DNA of 64,000 nt, taken from the NCBI RefSeq assembly GCF_002234675.1, contig NC_019876.2, forward strand, positions 29,153,196 to 29,217,195, in the 5' to 3' direction. Below are positions 11,101 through 22,823 of this stretch, one piece after another. How positions within the stretch are numbered: position 1 is the first letter of the stretch; each line of letters starts with the position of its first letter. Made by a program: the position numbers and the translations under genes. This DNA is from Oryzias latipes (taxonomy: Eukaryota > Chordata > Actinopteri > Beloniformes > Adrianichthyidae). Under the pieces are notes generated by a model. The model searched no databases and had not been told where the DNA came from. It saw nothing but the letters and a program-made list of their open reading frames with translations.

Positions 11101-14100
11101 TGACGCTCTGTGTTTCCGTTTAATCTGTTCTTTTTCAGAGTTTATCTGCAGATGGAAGTTTGATGCTGTTGATTTTACCCAGCATTCACTGCAACACTTT
11201 AGAGATGCTGTCAGACCTGATCACAGTGTGAGTACTCAGCTGCATGTGCCCCATACGTCTATAGTTTGAGCCTTAGCGACCTTTAGAATGCACTGATCCA
11301 ATAACTAAAGGGAACACCAGCTAACTGCTAACGGATGGAAGATTTCTATATAAATGCTTCATTATTTGCAGACCTGCATGTGCTGACAACACAACACAAC
11401 CACACAACACAACAGGATTAATGCTAATGACATCTATTGGCCTGTGGAAGTCTGGATGTGGAATCATGCTCAAAAGAAAAAAACTCAACTGATCCAACGT
11501 GGATGTAACGTTTTTGACACGAGTCAGAATGAGGTGCAGGAGTGGGCGTGGCCTCCACATGCCCATATGACTTTACTTCTTATGAGGCGGGGGATGGTCC
11601 CCTGCCACACCGGGAACGACCGGGCCGGTCCATTCCACCGAAACCTTCGTCTAGCAGAAACTGCTGACACAATGCAGCCACATGAGGTCCAGTGTGGTCT
11701 GGCCTTGGGAGGACTCCAGGGCCCAACCGCACCAGCATGTGGTCTCACACGGGGTTTGAGGATCTGATCTGGGTACATAACAGCAGTCAGGCTTCCTCTG
11801 GTGAGCTCATGGAGAGCTGTGCGTCCCCAAATCATTACTGAACCGGTCAGAACATTCTCCAGACTCTGTCCCAGTGTGACCCGGCTTCCATCTGTGAAGA
11901 CCACAGGGCGCCAGTGGAGAATTTGTCGATCTCTGTGTTCTCCTGCAAATGCCAAACGTCCTCCTGCTGTTGGGCTGTGAGCACGACTCCCACCTGTGGA
12001 TGTCGGTCCCTCATGGGGTCTGGTTCTAACCGTTTGAGCAGACATGTGGCCTGTGGAAATGGTGATTCTGCTGAGCTCTGGCTGTGCTCCTCTTGTTTCT
12101 CCGTGAGCAAAGGAGGAGGTGGTGGTCCTGATGGAGGGTTGTTGCCCTCCTACCGCCTCCGCCACATCTCCTGATGTTCTGGCCTGTCTCCTGGTAGCGC
12201 CTCCACGCTCTGGACACGACGCTGACAGGCGTTGATGTGTCGTCCTGGATGAGTTGCACTTCCTGTGTGGCTCGTAGACGCCGTCTCCCGGTTCCACTGG
12301 AGTGACGGCACTGTTGACATTTAAAAGTCACCAAAGCATCGCCCAGAAAACAGAAGGGTGGAGAAGTGGTCACCACTGTCAGAATCGCTCCTTTATTGGA
12401 GGAGTCTCGCTGATGGCCCTTTTCTTTCCACCACTTCCACCAAAACAGGGGAAGTGTCTCTTCGGTCAGCGGTGCTTCCTGATTGGACAGTTTGATTACA
12501 CGGAAGTGGACTTGGAGCAACATTGAGTTATTTAGGTGTTCCCTTTATTTTCTTGAGCATAAGTAAAATTAAATACTCTTTATTCCAGCAGGCTTTGTAA
12601 TTTTACTTAAAAATGACCAACAAAAAAACATTTAGCTCACTGAGATTTTATTGGTTTTACTGACGTTTCCATCAGAAATCCAAGTTAAATTTTTAGGATA
12701 TATTTTCAGGAATAATCAGTTTTTAGTAAAAAGTGGCGTCTGGTCACTCAGCCTTGAGGAACTAGTTGGTGCGATTGCAGCAAAGCTAGATCCTGTTAAT
12801 CAGTTTAGCCTGATTTCTATCAACGCCTGCTTTTTGTTGGTGTGATTCTTGCATTGCAGGGTCCGCAGCAGCATGGTTCCATACGCCGCTATCATTCAAA
12901 GGCTGTTTTCTCAAACGCTGTCTGCTTGGACTCCTCTGGTGGAAGCAGGCGTTGGCCGGCAGAGAGGGTACAGGTGAGGGCCTCTACCTGTACCTGCTGC
13001 TACATTGACACTGAGGTTCTCTGATGAAGACTCCACAGGAGTCCATGCTGTGAGTTTTAGTCTGTGTGTGAATTAAGGAAGGTTTTCTTTTTCTTGTCCA
13101 GCTCGGTTAGGGTGTCTGTGTACAAAACCTTAGAGCTGTGGGTCAAGGTAGTGGGAGCTTCTGTCAGCATTCTCCAGGAAAACCCAATGCATGCAGACCT
13201 GCTGTTCAGTAACCTGCTTGGTGACATCACCCCCGGACCAGAATCCATCAAGGTAAGAATTGACCACATTCAGAAATGAAGGGACTATAAAAAGCAGTGG
13301 CTATGTGCTTGTAGCAGTAATTGAAGATGGACTTGGTCCACCGTTTACTCCCTTCTTTCAGTTTAGGGCGGGTCTGGGTGTGGACGTAGTTCCCGGGGGA
13401 AAGCCAGGTCCTCGGAGGACGAAGCATTTGGTCATTGCAGATCCAATGGGTCCATCACTGCAGAGGAAGGGGGACCCTTTGTCCAATCAGGACACGTGCC
13501 TTGCTGCCCTTAGAGGTGGAATCGCTATTTGATCCAATAATAACGGTTTAGTCGGGTGTTTTTATGAAACTGCTGACTTTTAAACGACTTGTTTCTCTTC
13601 TTCTGCAGCATTGAGACAAATCATCCAGACGTGCGGGACACTGATAAAGGAGGACATACACAAGGTACGTTTGTGGAAAGGACAATCAGGACTGAGGGTC
13701 TGATTTTAGGGTTAAGTTACCATGAGAGGTCACAGGGATGGACCACTGTCTGCATGATTTCCAGATATCCAAGCTCTACTCGTGACTGATTACCTGCTTC
13801 AGGCGTAGGGTAGGGTGTGTTGTAAAAACACTCCATAATGCGACCCTCGAGGCCTGGAGTTGCCCGTCCCTGGCGGGGCATTTCTTGCTGGAGGCAGACT
13901 TAAAAATGTTCCTGACAGTTGCTCCATTTTCCAGAAAGATGTGTACGGTTTACTGCACACATGATGTGCTGTTCATGCTGTTGTGTATGGCGTCATAACC
14001 CTCCTTTCCTGTTCTTGCAGAGGCTCCATGAGGTTGTGTTGCCGCTGTGTGTGTGTCTGCAGCAGCAGAAAGGCTCCAGCTCGGTTTTCGAGTCCACCGG

Positions 14101-17100
14101 GGCCATCAGTGGGCAGTACAGCAGCGCTCGTGCTCGTCGAGAGCTTTTCAGGTGCGCCGTTTGTAAATGCGCCGTATGGTGTCGCTCAGATTTTTCATGA
14201 CAGTCGCCCAACCCTCCTGCAGATTTGTGAAAAATGCTCCTACAGCAAAGCAAAGTCTGCTTTTTACGTTGGTTCACGTGTTCTTTGTGCGGATTATTCG
14301 TTCTTCTTCTGTGGTTTTAACGTGGTTCATTCCTGATCCATCAGTGAACATTTCACCTAAAGACCACAACTTTTCTTTTTCCACGTAGATTCACGTCTGA
14401 CCAGTTTACATCCGTGTCATATGCAGTAAATTCACATAGCGGCTGTGGGACACAGACTTTAACGGCTTAAATGCTGACGATGTCATAGATTTAATGGTAC
14501 AGTTAAAATCAGAATCCATGGTTGTATTGCAATAGTAGGATTTGTAAATCGCTGTTCTGGTTTCATTTTTGGTTCTGGACCAAATTGAGTCTTTTTCCTC
14601 GGCTGATCGGTTATTCGGTTGCTGTGACGCCGACTGCAGCTCAGTCTTATTCTTCAGGTCAAAACGAGAATCTGAATGTCTGATCACCAGTTGCGGTTGC
14701 TAGTTGTTCATTGGGGGTCATCCATTGCAGAGGTTGTCATGACGACTGAGCCGTTGTCGGATAAGCGATGCAGAGAACATGTTGGCTCTGTTTGTTTGAC
14801 TTCCAGGTTGCTGCTGGCTCTGGTTCTGGTCCCGTCACCATCATGGCCTCCACCTCTTACCTGCGCCGTCTCCATCTTCAGCAACGGCCGCACTGACCGC
14901 AACCTCAAGGTGACGCTTCTCCGTCAGTCACTGTTTGGGATCCATTTCTTTAGGGGGTATATATGACATTTGCAAAGGTATGGAGGGTATGTTTAAGGCG
15001 TTAGCGGGAACGCCGCTCTTTGACACACCGTACCTCTTTGACCGTTTACGCCATCAAAAACGGGAAAAAATTGTTTTTGCCTTTGCATCGATGCGCAGTG
15101 TCTCCCCTGGGACTGGAAGGTCATGAGTTCAAATCCACGGTGGAGTTGTACCAAATGTCTCCCTGCTTGATACTCAGGCTTAGCCCGCCGTGAGATCAGC
15201 GCCAGAAAACCGTCTAAAGTCAACTCTAACTTGTGTTTAATACTGTGGTTGAGGTTTGATTATATGAAAGACAGAATACGGCCATTATTTGTAGTTTCTG
15301 GAGAGGAGCGACCTTTAGTTTTGATAAACGTAGAGAAAAATGAACGTAGGTCAGAGGTCTGCAGCGTCTGGAGCCGCTTTGGGAGGCAGGGCTATCTGTA
15401 AGAAATCCAACAACAAGGAAGCCGATCGTTATTTTATTTAGGGATGAGGAGCGACAGGATTTTTTCTAGAGCAACAAATTGTAGAAACTTTACGATGCAC
15501 AGCGAAAGTCCCACCCGCCGCCGCCACCACGGGTGGCGAGCAGTTCAAGTTCAGAGGAGTCAGACACGCCTCCACCTGTGAGTTAGACTCCAGCCAGAGA
15601 GGACGTCAGCAAAACAGAATTCCAGGAAAAAAGCGATATGAACAACAGAGCAGCACCGGAAGACAGATTCAGATTGTTTGGGCTGCCTGGAAGCTGAAGC
15701 CTCGCCGTCAGACACCAGGAAGGTCCCATCATGGAGGCGTGAGGCCTCCCATCAGCCTCTGTGAGGCGGAACACAAACGGTTTACAGAGGAGGCACAAAG
15801 AAATCGGAATTTCTTGTATTTTCTTCCAAAAGAAATGTTGTTTTTGTGAATTTCCATCTGAAACTTTCATTTTATGCTGTAAAAAGGGTCGGTTGAACAT
15901 TTTTGGGGTTTTCACAGCAAATGTGAGCATTTTTCTCCAAACGGGATTCTCTGTTTTTGTATGATTTCATGTCTAGTGTGTGAATGCAGCGTGGGAAAAT
16001 GACACAATAAAGTTAGTGTCACATAGATGAGGTTCTGTTGGTTAAAATGATCCCAGCCAAGCAAACAAGTAATCATTCAAATGGAAAAAAAAAACATCCA
16101 AACGTCCATCTGCAGCTTGGATTTCCTCCTTTTTTCCAAAAGGATTCGTCCGATAACATTTTAGTAACCTCCGCCTCTTCCTCCTCCTCTTCCTCTCTCT
16201 TAGGTCTCTTCGTTCTGTGCCGAGGCACTGACCATCTGCAACACCATGGTCCACCCACGCACCCCTTCAATTGCCCTGCCCTTGCCCCCCCTCACCCTCA
16301 AACCCCCCACCTCTGCCCCGGTGCTCTCCCCTCAGGGGTCGGCTCCTAGGCTGACCCTGCCGACCCTCCTGGAGGGTCACGGTTCCGGCCCTCCTTTTCC
16401 TTCACGGCAGTCTCTGAATCTGGGCCCGTCGTCCATGCTGAGCTCTCTGGAGAACCACCTGTCGACGGTTCCGGGTCTCCCGGCTCAAGGCCCCACCCCC
16501 GGGGACCTGTTCTCCCCCCACCGGCAGCACGACTCTGGGCTCGGGCTTCCGGAAAGCCAGAGGCCCGTTTTCGTCCGCTTCGACAAAGAGGAGCCGGACG
16601 ACGTGGAGATCTCCCTGGCGAGTGACTCGGACGACAGCGTGGTCATCGTTCCTCCGGGGATGATCAACCTGGACCAGCAACAGGACGAGGCGGCGGCGAA
16701 CGTGCAGACGATGCTGTCCGCCGCGCCGGCCGGGGGCGGCGTGGCGTTACCCGCAGCAGAATCGAACTCAATGGTCCCCATAACGGCAGCCACGAGCACA
16801 AGCGACGTGTCCACTCTCCTGAACGACTTGCCCGCCTCGTCGTCCCTGCTCGCCACCTCGGCCTCCTCCGTCAACTCCTTCCCCCCCTCCGGCGGCTCTG
16901 CGGCCCCTCTGCCTCCTGCCCTGAACTCCGGCATCGTCTCGGACCCGCACGGCGACCTGGCGGACGCGCTGCCCTGCAAACCCCAGCTCCAGCAGATGCT
17001 GATGCAGGCGCCGGCGGCGGGTCAGGCCAGCGCCATGGGGCTGCCGCTCCAGATGCTGCAAACCCCGCTGAGTCAGCAGGGAAGGCTCCACCCGCCGCTG

Positions 17101-19989
17101 CCCGCGCCCCCCAGCAACGAGGACTCCGCCATCATCAACATCAACAGCACCGATGACGAAGACGAGGAGGAGGACCTGGAGGACGACGAGGAGCTGGAAG
17201 AGGAGGAGGAGGACGGGCTGGATGAAGAGGAGGAAGAGGAAGGAAGCGAGGATTTCTACGATGGGGAGGAGTACGAGGACTACGACGAAGAGGAGGGAGA
17301 AGAGCTCGAGGAGGAGGAGGAGGAAGAGGAGGAGGAGATCGGGGACATGCCGCCGCTGGAGGGAAGCGAGGAAAAGTTGGTGGACGTTGCCATCGAGGAA
17401 GGGCAAGTCCTCCATCCCGCCGCCGATGACAAAGAGCCGAGTCAGCTTCACGCGGAGGCGGACTCCGAAAGAGGAATACAGGAACTCCAACCGCAGAGGA
17501 CGGTGCTCGGAGAAGACCGGGTGAAGCTGCAGGAGGTGGAGAGCATCGGCGTCCTGGAGGACGTGCAGGTCGGCGTGGAGGAAGATGAGAGCGAGCGCAT
17601 GGACGATCCCACCATGCCTCAGATCATCTGCGTCAGCGGAGGAGCGCAGGAAAGCCTGGAGTCGGGGGATGAGGGGGGAGGAACGACGAGCGTCCTTCAA
17701 GAAGACAGAAGTCATCAAGCTGCCAAGGAGGAGGAGCTGGAAGCTGCTGCAGAGGAGCAAGCGGGGTTCAGGGCAGAGGTGAGAGCCGCTGCTGAAACGG
17801 CGGCACGTAGACGAGACGGGTGAAGAGCGGAGGCTCACCAGGAGAAACGGCATCACGGTTACGTCACTTTGTGAGGTGTGTCAACGTGCTGCTCCTCATT
17901 TTCCCTTTGCTTCATGGTTCAGGAGCCTGAAGGGGAAACGGCGCCGGAGGACGTGAGCAGCAGCGACGCTCCGGATCCCCCTGCAGGACGGCCAGCCGGC
18001 GCTCCGGCAGAACAAGCAGAAGCAGGGCGGCGAAATCCAGCAGAAGAAGAAGAAAAACAGGCGGAAAATCCAGCCTCCGAGGGAGGAGAACAGCCAAAAG
18101 GAGGAGAAGAGGAGGAGAAGAGTGAACCGCCAAGAGAGGAGAGTGACAAAGAGGAGGCACAGGGGACGAAGAGGAAGAGGGAAGATGAAGTGGAGGAAGA
18201 GGCGGGACCAAGCACAGAAAAGAAGAAGGTAAGAACAGAACAGTTTCTGGCTTCACAAATATGTGGATCATTTTTCTGTCCTGCAGTAGGTTTAGGTTTG
18301 GAAAGGGTTGGGGTCGTGCTCCGGTCTGCCTGTGATCAGCCTCACTTCAGATCACTCATCCAGATACTGAAGGGTTGCCAGTTTGATTCCCGGCTGCCAC
18401 GTTAAATGAGGGGTCTCTTGGCGAGGCTCCGCCTCCAGTGGGTTACCTTCATCCTCCTAGTCCGTGTTTTCGGTGAGAAGCTTGAGTAAAATGTCCACAA
18501 GACACGCCCAACTTCTGTTCGGTGGCGCCCGCTGTGCAACGCCCAAGGCCGCCAGGTCCTACCGAGAAGCGCGTCACCATCCAGTCGTTGGTCACATGGC
18601 TCATTCAATAAAAAAAAAGTGTTTCCGTTGCAGTTTTGGGCCATACGTCCATCTGGACACGCCTCAAAAACCGTTTTCTCCATAAATCCTACGGGCACGT
18701 CCGGATCACGTGCACGCCCAGTGCACGTGCAGCCTTTGTGAGGAGCCAGAGCTCACCTTACCAGCGACCAGAATGTGGCGTCAGGACGCCGTTAACGCCA
18801 TACGTGCGAGTCACAAATACCTCACCATGCACTTGGCCACACTCACCACAATGGTACGTTCCGTTTCCATGACGTCACTAGAGGGGGCGTACGAGCCTCA
18901 AGAGGACTGCAGGACGCACCAGCGGCCACCTCAGGACGCTCCTCCATGAACCTCCACGGACCGGACGACCCCAAAACTTTGTGATGATGTCACAATGTGA
19001 TGATGTCACAATGTGATGATGTCACAATGTGAGGAGGAGGGGCTCAGAGCGCAGGTCTTTAGAGGAACCTTCAGAAAACGGATCAAAATACCACTGGGGG
19101 GGGGGTTGTGAGAAATGAACATGATAAAACACTGAAGAGTGCAAAAAGTTTATTTTGTATGACCTATGCCCTTTAATGACAAAGCAAATGCAACAAGACA
19201 CTTTCTTCTTAATTCCATTTAACCCTTGTGGTATCCTATGGGGTCAAAATGACCCCCCCCCCCCTTCCATTGTCGTGTTCTCCCTACCATGACAAAGGTG
19301 GATAAAGGTGGAAAGATTTCATGTAATCCATGGACACCAGTGAAGATCACAAATCATTGAAGAAAAAAGGTCCAGAGCTCTGTCTAGTGGGTCTAGATGA
19401 CCCAACTCCCAATGTTAAAGTGCCTATAGGATAGCACAAGGGTTACACCTCGATATTTGGGTCATAGTTTTGGAAATGTGTGTATTACTAAAGAATAAAA
19501 AAAGTCAGAAATTTATGTTTATTCAATTTGCCAATAAGCAAAGGACAATAAAGAAAAACCTGTAATTAGAGATCACTAGGCCTTGTGTGATGCAATAAAA
19601 CGCTAAATAATAAATCCTTCCTAATTTTAGCACGTGTTTTTTTTAGATTTAGTTCAGTTAAGTTTTAAACGGAATTGTGGCTCATCTACTGTGAGGATTA
19701 GGTTTATTTTGTTTCATGTCATGGCTTTTATTTTCTTAAACTGCATAATTCATTTATTTTATTTTGATAGTGCAGTAGTAGAAATTGCTCCTCCTATTCT
19801 GTTGTAGAACAACACAGTCACTCCTATAAATATAACTATGATTGTTTTATCCTTTTTGCTGCCGATTGATCGTACATCCTGTCTTTTCAGGTGGATGAGG
19901 ACGCCATGGCGTCCATGCTGGCAGATTTTGTGGCGTGTCCACCTGATGATGAAGCTGCCGCCGCCGCCGCCGGATCAACCTGTTCATGA
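1941..19989 (+). CDS. pelp1: pelp1: proline-, glutamate- and leucine-rich protein 1 (RIX1-complex scaffold)
   Basis: Exons: 1941-2078, 2209-2273, 2372-2477, 3289-3438, 4243-4374, 4455-4611, 5709-5841, 10495-10582, 11139-11227, 12860-12973, 13102-13252, 13362-13515, 13609-13664, 14021-14151, 14807-14909, 16204-17778, 17923-18228, 19891-19989. All introns are GT/AG, phases agree, and the sum is 1,249 codons including stop. The helical N-terminal half (residues 1 to about 600) follows vertebrate PELP1 closely, for example [17 protein letters not shown] and [16 protein letters not shown], and carries LXXLL nuclear-receptor boxes (LKDLL and LTSLL in exon 4). Exon 16 encodes a proline-rich stretch, the conserved [19 protein letters not shown] segment (about 720-740), and a long Glu/Asp tract at about residues 902-975 led by a SUMO-interaction-like [12 protein letters not shown]. 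Exon 17 has a basic KRKR nuclear signal. The C-terminus ([16 protein letters not shown]) is the family hallmark. Known role: nucleolar/nuclear scaffold with TEX10, WDR18 and SENP3 in 60S maturation, and a steroid-receptor coregulator. The start Met is the first in-frame ATG in the CpG-rich region. Exon 1 is poorly conserved in the family, so the start is slightly less sure than the rest. Confidence 0.95.
2816..2880 (-). repeat. tRNA-like (SINE) remnant in pelp1 intron 3
   Basis: Read on the minus strand this short stretch contains GGTTCGATACC, which fits the RNA polymerase III B box of tRNA-derived SINEs. No complete tRNA cloverleaf can be drawn around it, so I treat it as a SINE remnant and not a tRNA gene. 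Downstream, 2,880-3,090 is purine-rich intron with no conserved coding signal. Confidence 0.3.
4889..5286. mobile_element. hAT-like miniature transposon in pelp1 intron 6
   Basis: The ends are inverted: AGGGGTGGGCAAAC at the left and GTTTGGCCACCGTG at the right, the terminal pattern of a widespread vertebrate hAT miniature family (a GGGGTGGGCAAAC-type end facing a GTTTGGCCACCCC-type end). No transposase is encoded in about 400 bp, so it is non-autonomous. A clean target-site duplication is not visible, which suggests an old copy. Confidence 0.55.
8738..8832 (+). repeat. Duplicated intron-7 end, decoy splice acceptor copy A
   Basis: A 95-bp non-minisatellite block within the array. Its last 60 bp match the true end of intron 7 (10,435-10,494) apart from about one base, including the pyrimidine-rich tract and the AG. 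It is followed by GGTG, the first four bases of exon 8, and then by array sequence. If this acceptor were used after exon 7, reading would reach a TGA within about a dozen codons. Confidence 0.9.
9768..9862 (+). repeat. Duplicated intron-7 end, decoy splice acceptor copy B
   Basis: This 95-bp block is nearly identical to copy A, 1,030 bp further on. The array sequence after it repeats the unit order that follows copy A for roughly 200 bp, including a rare GGGCGTGGGACG variant. The two were therefore duplicated together as a large block. Confidence 0.9.
10242..10336 (+). repeat. Duplicated intron-7 end, decoy splice acceptor copy C
   Basis: The third 95-bp copy differs from copy B at a few bases (for example GGATCTTC for GGATCGTC). 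It lies 158 bp before the genuine exon-8 acceptor. The genuine intron end keeps only the last 60 bp of this block, so the array has replaced its first 35 bp. Confidence 0.9.
10831..10955 (-). repeat. Dispersed repeat fragment (copy 1 of 5)
   Basis: In reverse orientation this shares the central part of a repeat also found at 20,795-21,068, 24,630-24,975, 36,830-37,255 and 47,985-48,660. Shared landmarks are a GCTAACATTAG-type motif and CAACAAAAACAGCAGC followed by a GATCCATCC stretch. No protein is encoded. The family name is not known to me. Confidence 0.6.
11291..12562 (-). mobile_element. Inactive Tc1/mariner transposon in pelp1 intron 9
   Basis: The ends are inverted repeats containing AAAGGGAACACC (left, about 11,307-11,318) and GGTGTTCCCTTT (right, about 12,535-12,546), typical of a fish Tc1-like family. 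The minus strand between about 12,300 and 11,530 encodes a broken transposase spread over several frames. Recognisable pieces are [29 protein letters not shown] (first catalytic Asp kept), [17 protein letters not shown] and KARPH. In active relatives the last reads DNARPH, so the second catalytic Asp is gone. Frameshifts and substitutions make it inactive. Confidence 0.85.
15085..15200 (+). repeat. Possible tRNA-derived SINE remnant in pelp1 intron 15
   Basis: A B-box-like GAGTTCAAATCC lies near 15,125-15,136, preceded by a degenerate A-box region. A complete tRNA fold is not visible. The remainder of intron 15 (14,910-16,203) shows no other recognisable element. Confidence 0.3.
19219..19446. 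mobile_element. piggyBac-like miniature transposon, copy 1
   Basis: TTAA precedes a CCCTTGTGGTATCC terminus. The other end reads GGATAGCACAAGGG followed by TTAC, so the ends are inverted and the insertion site is TTAA-like. About 220 bp with no ORF, so non-autonomous. Closely similar copies occur at 22,705-22,823 (reverse, truncated) and 51,503-51,717. It lies in pelp1 intron 17. Confidence 0.7.
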
Positions 19990-20303
19990 AAATCTGCCTT
20001 TCTCTAATGAATGTTAGGATTACATTGATGTGTACATAGATGGTTGATACATTGATACATTGACATAGATGGTCAACATTAGATTTCCCCCACATTTTGT
20101 CATCCCTACAACACTCTTCTGATCTTATTGTGAAAATCAAAGTCTGTTCATCATCCTCTACGTTCCACAGCATCTACTAGCAGAAACTCACAGAACCATG
20201 TTAGCTGTTACCTAAAACCATCACTCTATCCGTGCATGCAGTACGGATTCTCACATCTGTGTCCACTTTGAGACATTTCTGTTTTGTCTTTTTTTGTTCT
20301 TAC

Positions 20304-20309
20304 AATAAA
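20304..20309 (+). terminator. pelp1: Poly(A) signal of pelp1
   Basis: AATAAA lies 315 bp after the pelp1 stop codon, with a T-rich tract just before it and TTTTTTGG just after. This fits the expected 3' end, so the 3' untranslated region is about 19,990-20,330. Confidence 0.75.
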
Positions 20310-20794
20310 GTATTTCACCAGTTTTTTGGAAAAAAAAAACTTCATTCTTTTAAAAAGAAGCGAAAAGAACACACCCTGATAATAAAACACAAAGTGCCCT
20401 TTTAAATCAGAGCCTTAACTAAAAACATGACAGATCTGAATATTTTCCTTCAGGTTCACCTTTCACCCTCGTCAGGCCGACAGGAGCTGGGTTTGAACGG
20501 CGTTTTGACATGTTTGCCTGTTTAGCTGTCGGTACAACATGCCTGTCTCTCAATTGCATTCTTTCAAGGTAGGAAGTGATGGGAAAATAATCCAGGTTTC
20601 TTTTAATGTTTAAACTCATTTGGCCAGCAAGAACATCAGGTTTTTGATTTAAAAATATTTTTAAAAATGTGTCGTTTTCTTGGACACATTTCTGCTACGG
20701 AAGAGGATTAGAGCCATGGGAAAAGAAAAAACAAAGTACAGAAAATTCTGACTTTATTCTCAGAATTCTGATCTTAAAAGGTTAGAATTAAACT

Positions 20795-21068
20795 CTAAAT
20801 TCACCCCTGAGTTGTGGGCGGGACTGTTGGTGCAGAGCAACTCCGCTCCCCTACCCGTCACCCATCTGTTTACACACACTCCCGCCGTCTTACAGCCCCA
20901 AGCTAACATTAGGGGTGCAACAAAATGGCAGCGATATCAGATCCATCCATCTGTCCTGTTCTGATCCAGATTCCAGCTCAGACCAGGAAATCAAAGATGT
21001 TCATTGTTCTGTTTGTCTGCAGGTGGAGGATCATAAAGGGGCGGGGCTTGGAAAGTGTGGCCCCGCCC
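20795..21068 (+). repeat. Dispersed repeat, copy 2 of 5
   Basis: Forward copy of the family. It begins near an ATTCACCCCTGAG motif and ends in a GGGGCGGGG-type segment. It includes the shared CTTACAGCCCC, GCTAACATTAG and GATCCAGATTCCAGCTCAG blocks. Non-coding. Confidence 0.65.
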
Positions 21069-21519
21069 AGCGTAGATATTTTTTTTAACATATAAGATCT
21101 TTTTCCATTGGCATTTTATTCGTCTGCTCCAGATTCCCAAAGCTTTGAATCCTGATGTGACGTAAATATGAGGCTGATTTCCACCGGGCCGTCTCAGTTC
21201 GATTATAATAATTAATTAATGTTCATCGGTCAACCAGAATGTTTACATCGCCTCAGTCATGTCTGCGTTCCACGTCCGTCCATCCGTACAGAAACGCAAG
21301 CTTTACGCAGGAGTTCTATTGACGGTCAAGGCTTCATGGGCAATTTCGCGGCAAAAAGCCGGAGAACCGGAAACGGATCCGGATTTCAAAATAAACACTT
21401 CAGTTGTACTTTCAAAATAAAGCTTTGTCTTATAATCAACGCCGAATTTCCACATCTCTAAGTGGGTCCGTCTCATTACTGTTTTTTTCATTTATGTGTT
21501 ATTTTATTATTTATTTTTT

Positions 21520-22690
21520 ATACTGTATTGTTAAAAATACAGAACAAATATGGAGGACAAGGACAATAGTCATAACAATGAGAATATCAGAGGATGGCAT
21601 ATATATTCTAAAAGAAAGATTGCAAAACACATTACCATCCATTGAATATGTTCAAAGACAGAAATCTTTCATATAGAAATATAGAAACTTTTTTGTTTGA
21701 ACTATTACAAATGGCATGTAAATTAAAATGTAATTATTTAATTATTACAGGGGAAAAAGTTGTGGTGAGGAAAATTTTGATTTTCTTAACTCATCAATAA
21801 ATAGATGAGTTGCCAATGTTTGATTTTGTGTTCTTTTCTTGTGGGCCAAATATGATATATTCAAGTTTCATCTAAAATTGTGAGTCAAAACATGTACATT
21901 CTTTCCAAACCTTTATAGTAATATTACAATTCCAGAGTAGGTGACTGAGTGTTTCTGGTGTTCTTTACAGAGAGGACAGCTGGGGTCAATTGTCTTATTA
22001 TATCTTAGTATGTATTGATTAGTGGAAGAGATTCTATGTAGATGTTTGTAGGAGACGTCTCTCATCGTGTTATTGATTAATAATTCCTGATCCAGAGTCC
22101 ACATATTTTAGTCTGGAATAAATATTTCCCCACTAGAACGCAGCAGAGGGAACAGAAATGACATTTTGCTGAAACAGCATGACTTTTTTTATCTTAAGGG
22201 CAAAGCTGAAACAGGATTTTCCAACATTAGTGTCATTATTAGGAGATATTTTCATCAAGTTCCGTATTTTTAAAGAGCTGACAGATTTCATTAACAGCAT
22301 CAAAAACAATGGCGTACTCTGTTGGAGGAACAGCAGGGCAACATTTAAGGTTAAATTCTTTCTTTCTGAGTGATTGACCATTGTGGTTAAAAAGCTGACC
22401 CACCAGTAGAATATTATTATTAAACCAATGATTGTAAAATAAAGATTTGTTCTTGTAAAGAATATATCTGTTATTCCAAATAGAAAGGTTATGAGGGGAA
22501 AAATAGTGTTTATAAATAAGAAAGAAGAATCTGTCTGTAAAAAGCAAAGAGTTTAACTGGTATTTGTCAATATTATAACTAAAGAGGAGAAGAAAATGGA
22601 GAAAACCAACATTAGCAAACATGAGATGAGGGAAAATATTCCAGATTGAGAGTGGATTTTTTTAAAGTATTATTTAATCCTTTTTATGTT
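21520..22690 (-). mobile_element. LINE (L1/Tx1-type) ORF2 C-terminal fragment
   Basis: On the minus strand two open segments (22,622-22,239 and 22,104-21,913) resemble the C-terminal part of fish L1-type ORF2. Visible pieces include SIWNNRYILYKNKSLFYNHW, LLVGQLFNHNGQ and EYAIVFDAVNEI, then a cysteine motif CPLCKEHQKHSV. The frame is broken between the two pieces and again downstream. The 5' part (endonuclease, most of the reverse transcriptase) is absent, as expected for a 5'-truncated insertion. Confidence 0.75.
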
Positions 22691-22704
22691 AAAAGTATGA
22701 TGTA

Positions 22705-22823
22705 ACCCTTGTTCTATCCTAGGCACTTTAACATTGGGAGTTGGGTCATCTAGACCCACTAGACAGTGCTCTGAACCTTTTTTCTTCAATGATTTGTGAT
22801 CTTCACTGGTGTCCACTGTGGAG
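22705..22823. mobile_element. piggyBac-like miniature transposon, copy 2 (truncated, reversed)
   Basis: This is the reverse complement of the right half of the element at 19,219-19,446, starting TAACCCTTGTTCTATCC. The other terminus is missing. Confidence 0.6.

Noticed and set aside
15119-15140. Candidate tRNA gene from a B-box-like motif
   Set aside because: No cloverleaf and no matching A box at the right spacing, so more likely a SINE remnant.
16768-17856. 362-codon minus-strand ORF, Leu/Val/Arg-rich
   Set aside because: It is the antisense shadow of pelp1 exon 16, whose Glu/Asp and Pro codons read as Leu/Val and Gly/Arg on the other strand.
17912-18271. Minus-strand Leu/Pro/Ser-rich ORFs
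   Set aside because: Antisense shadow of pelp1 exon 17.
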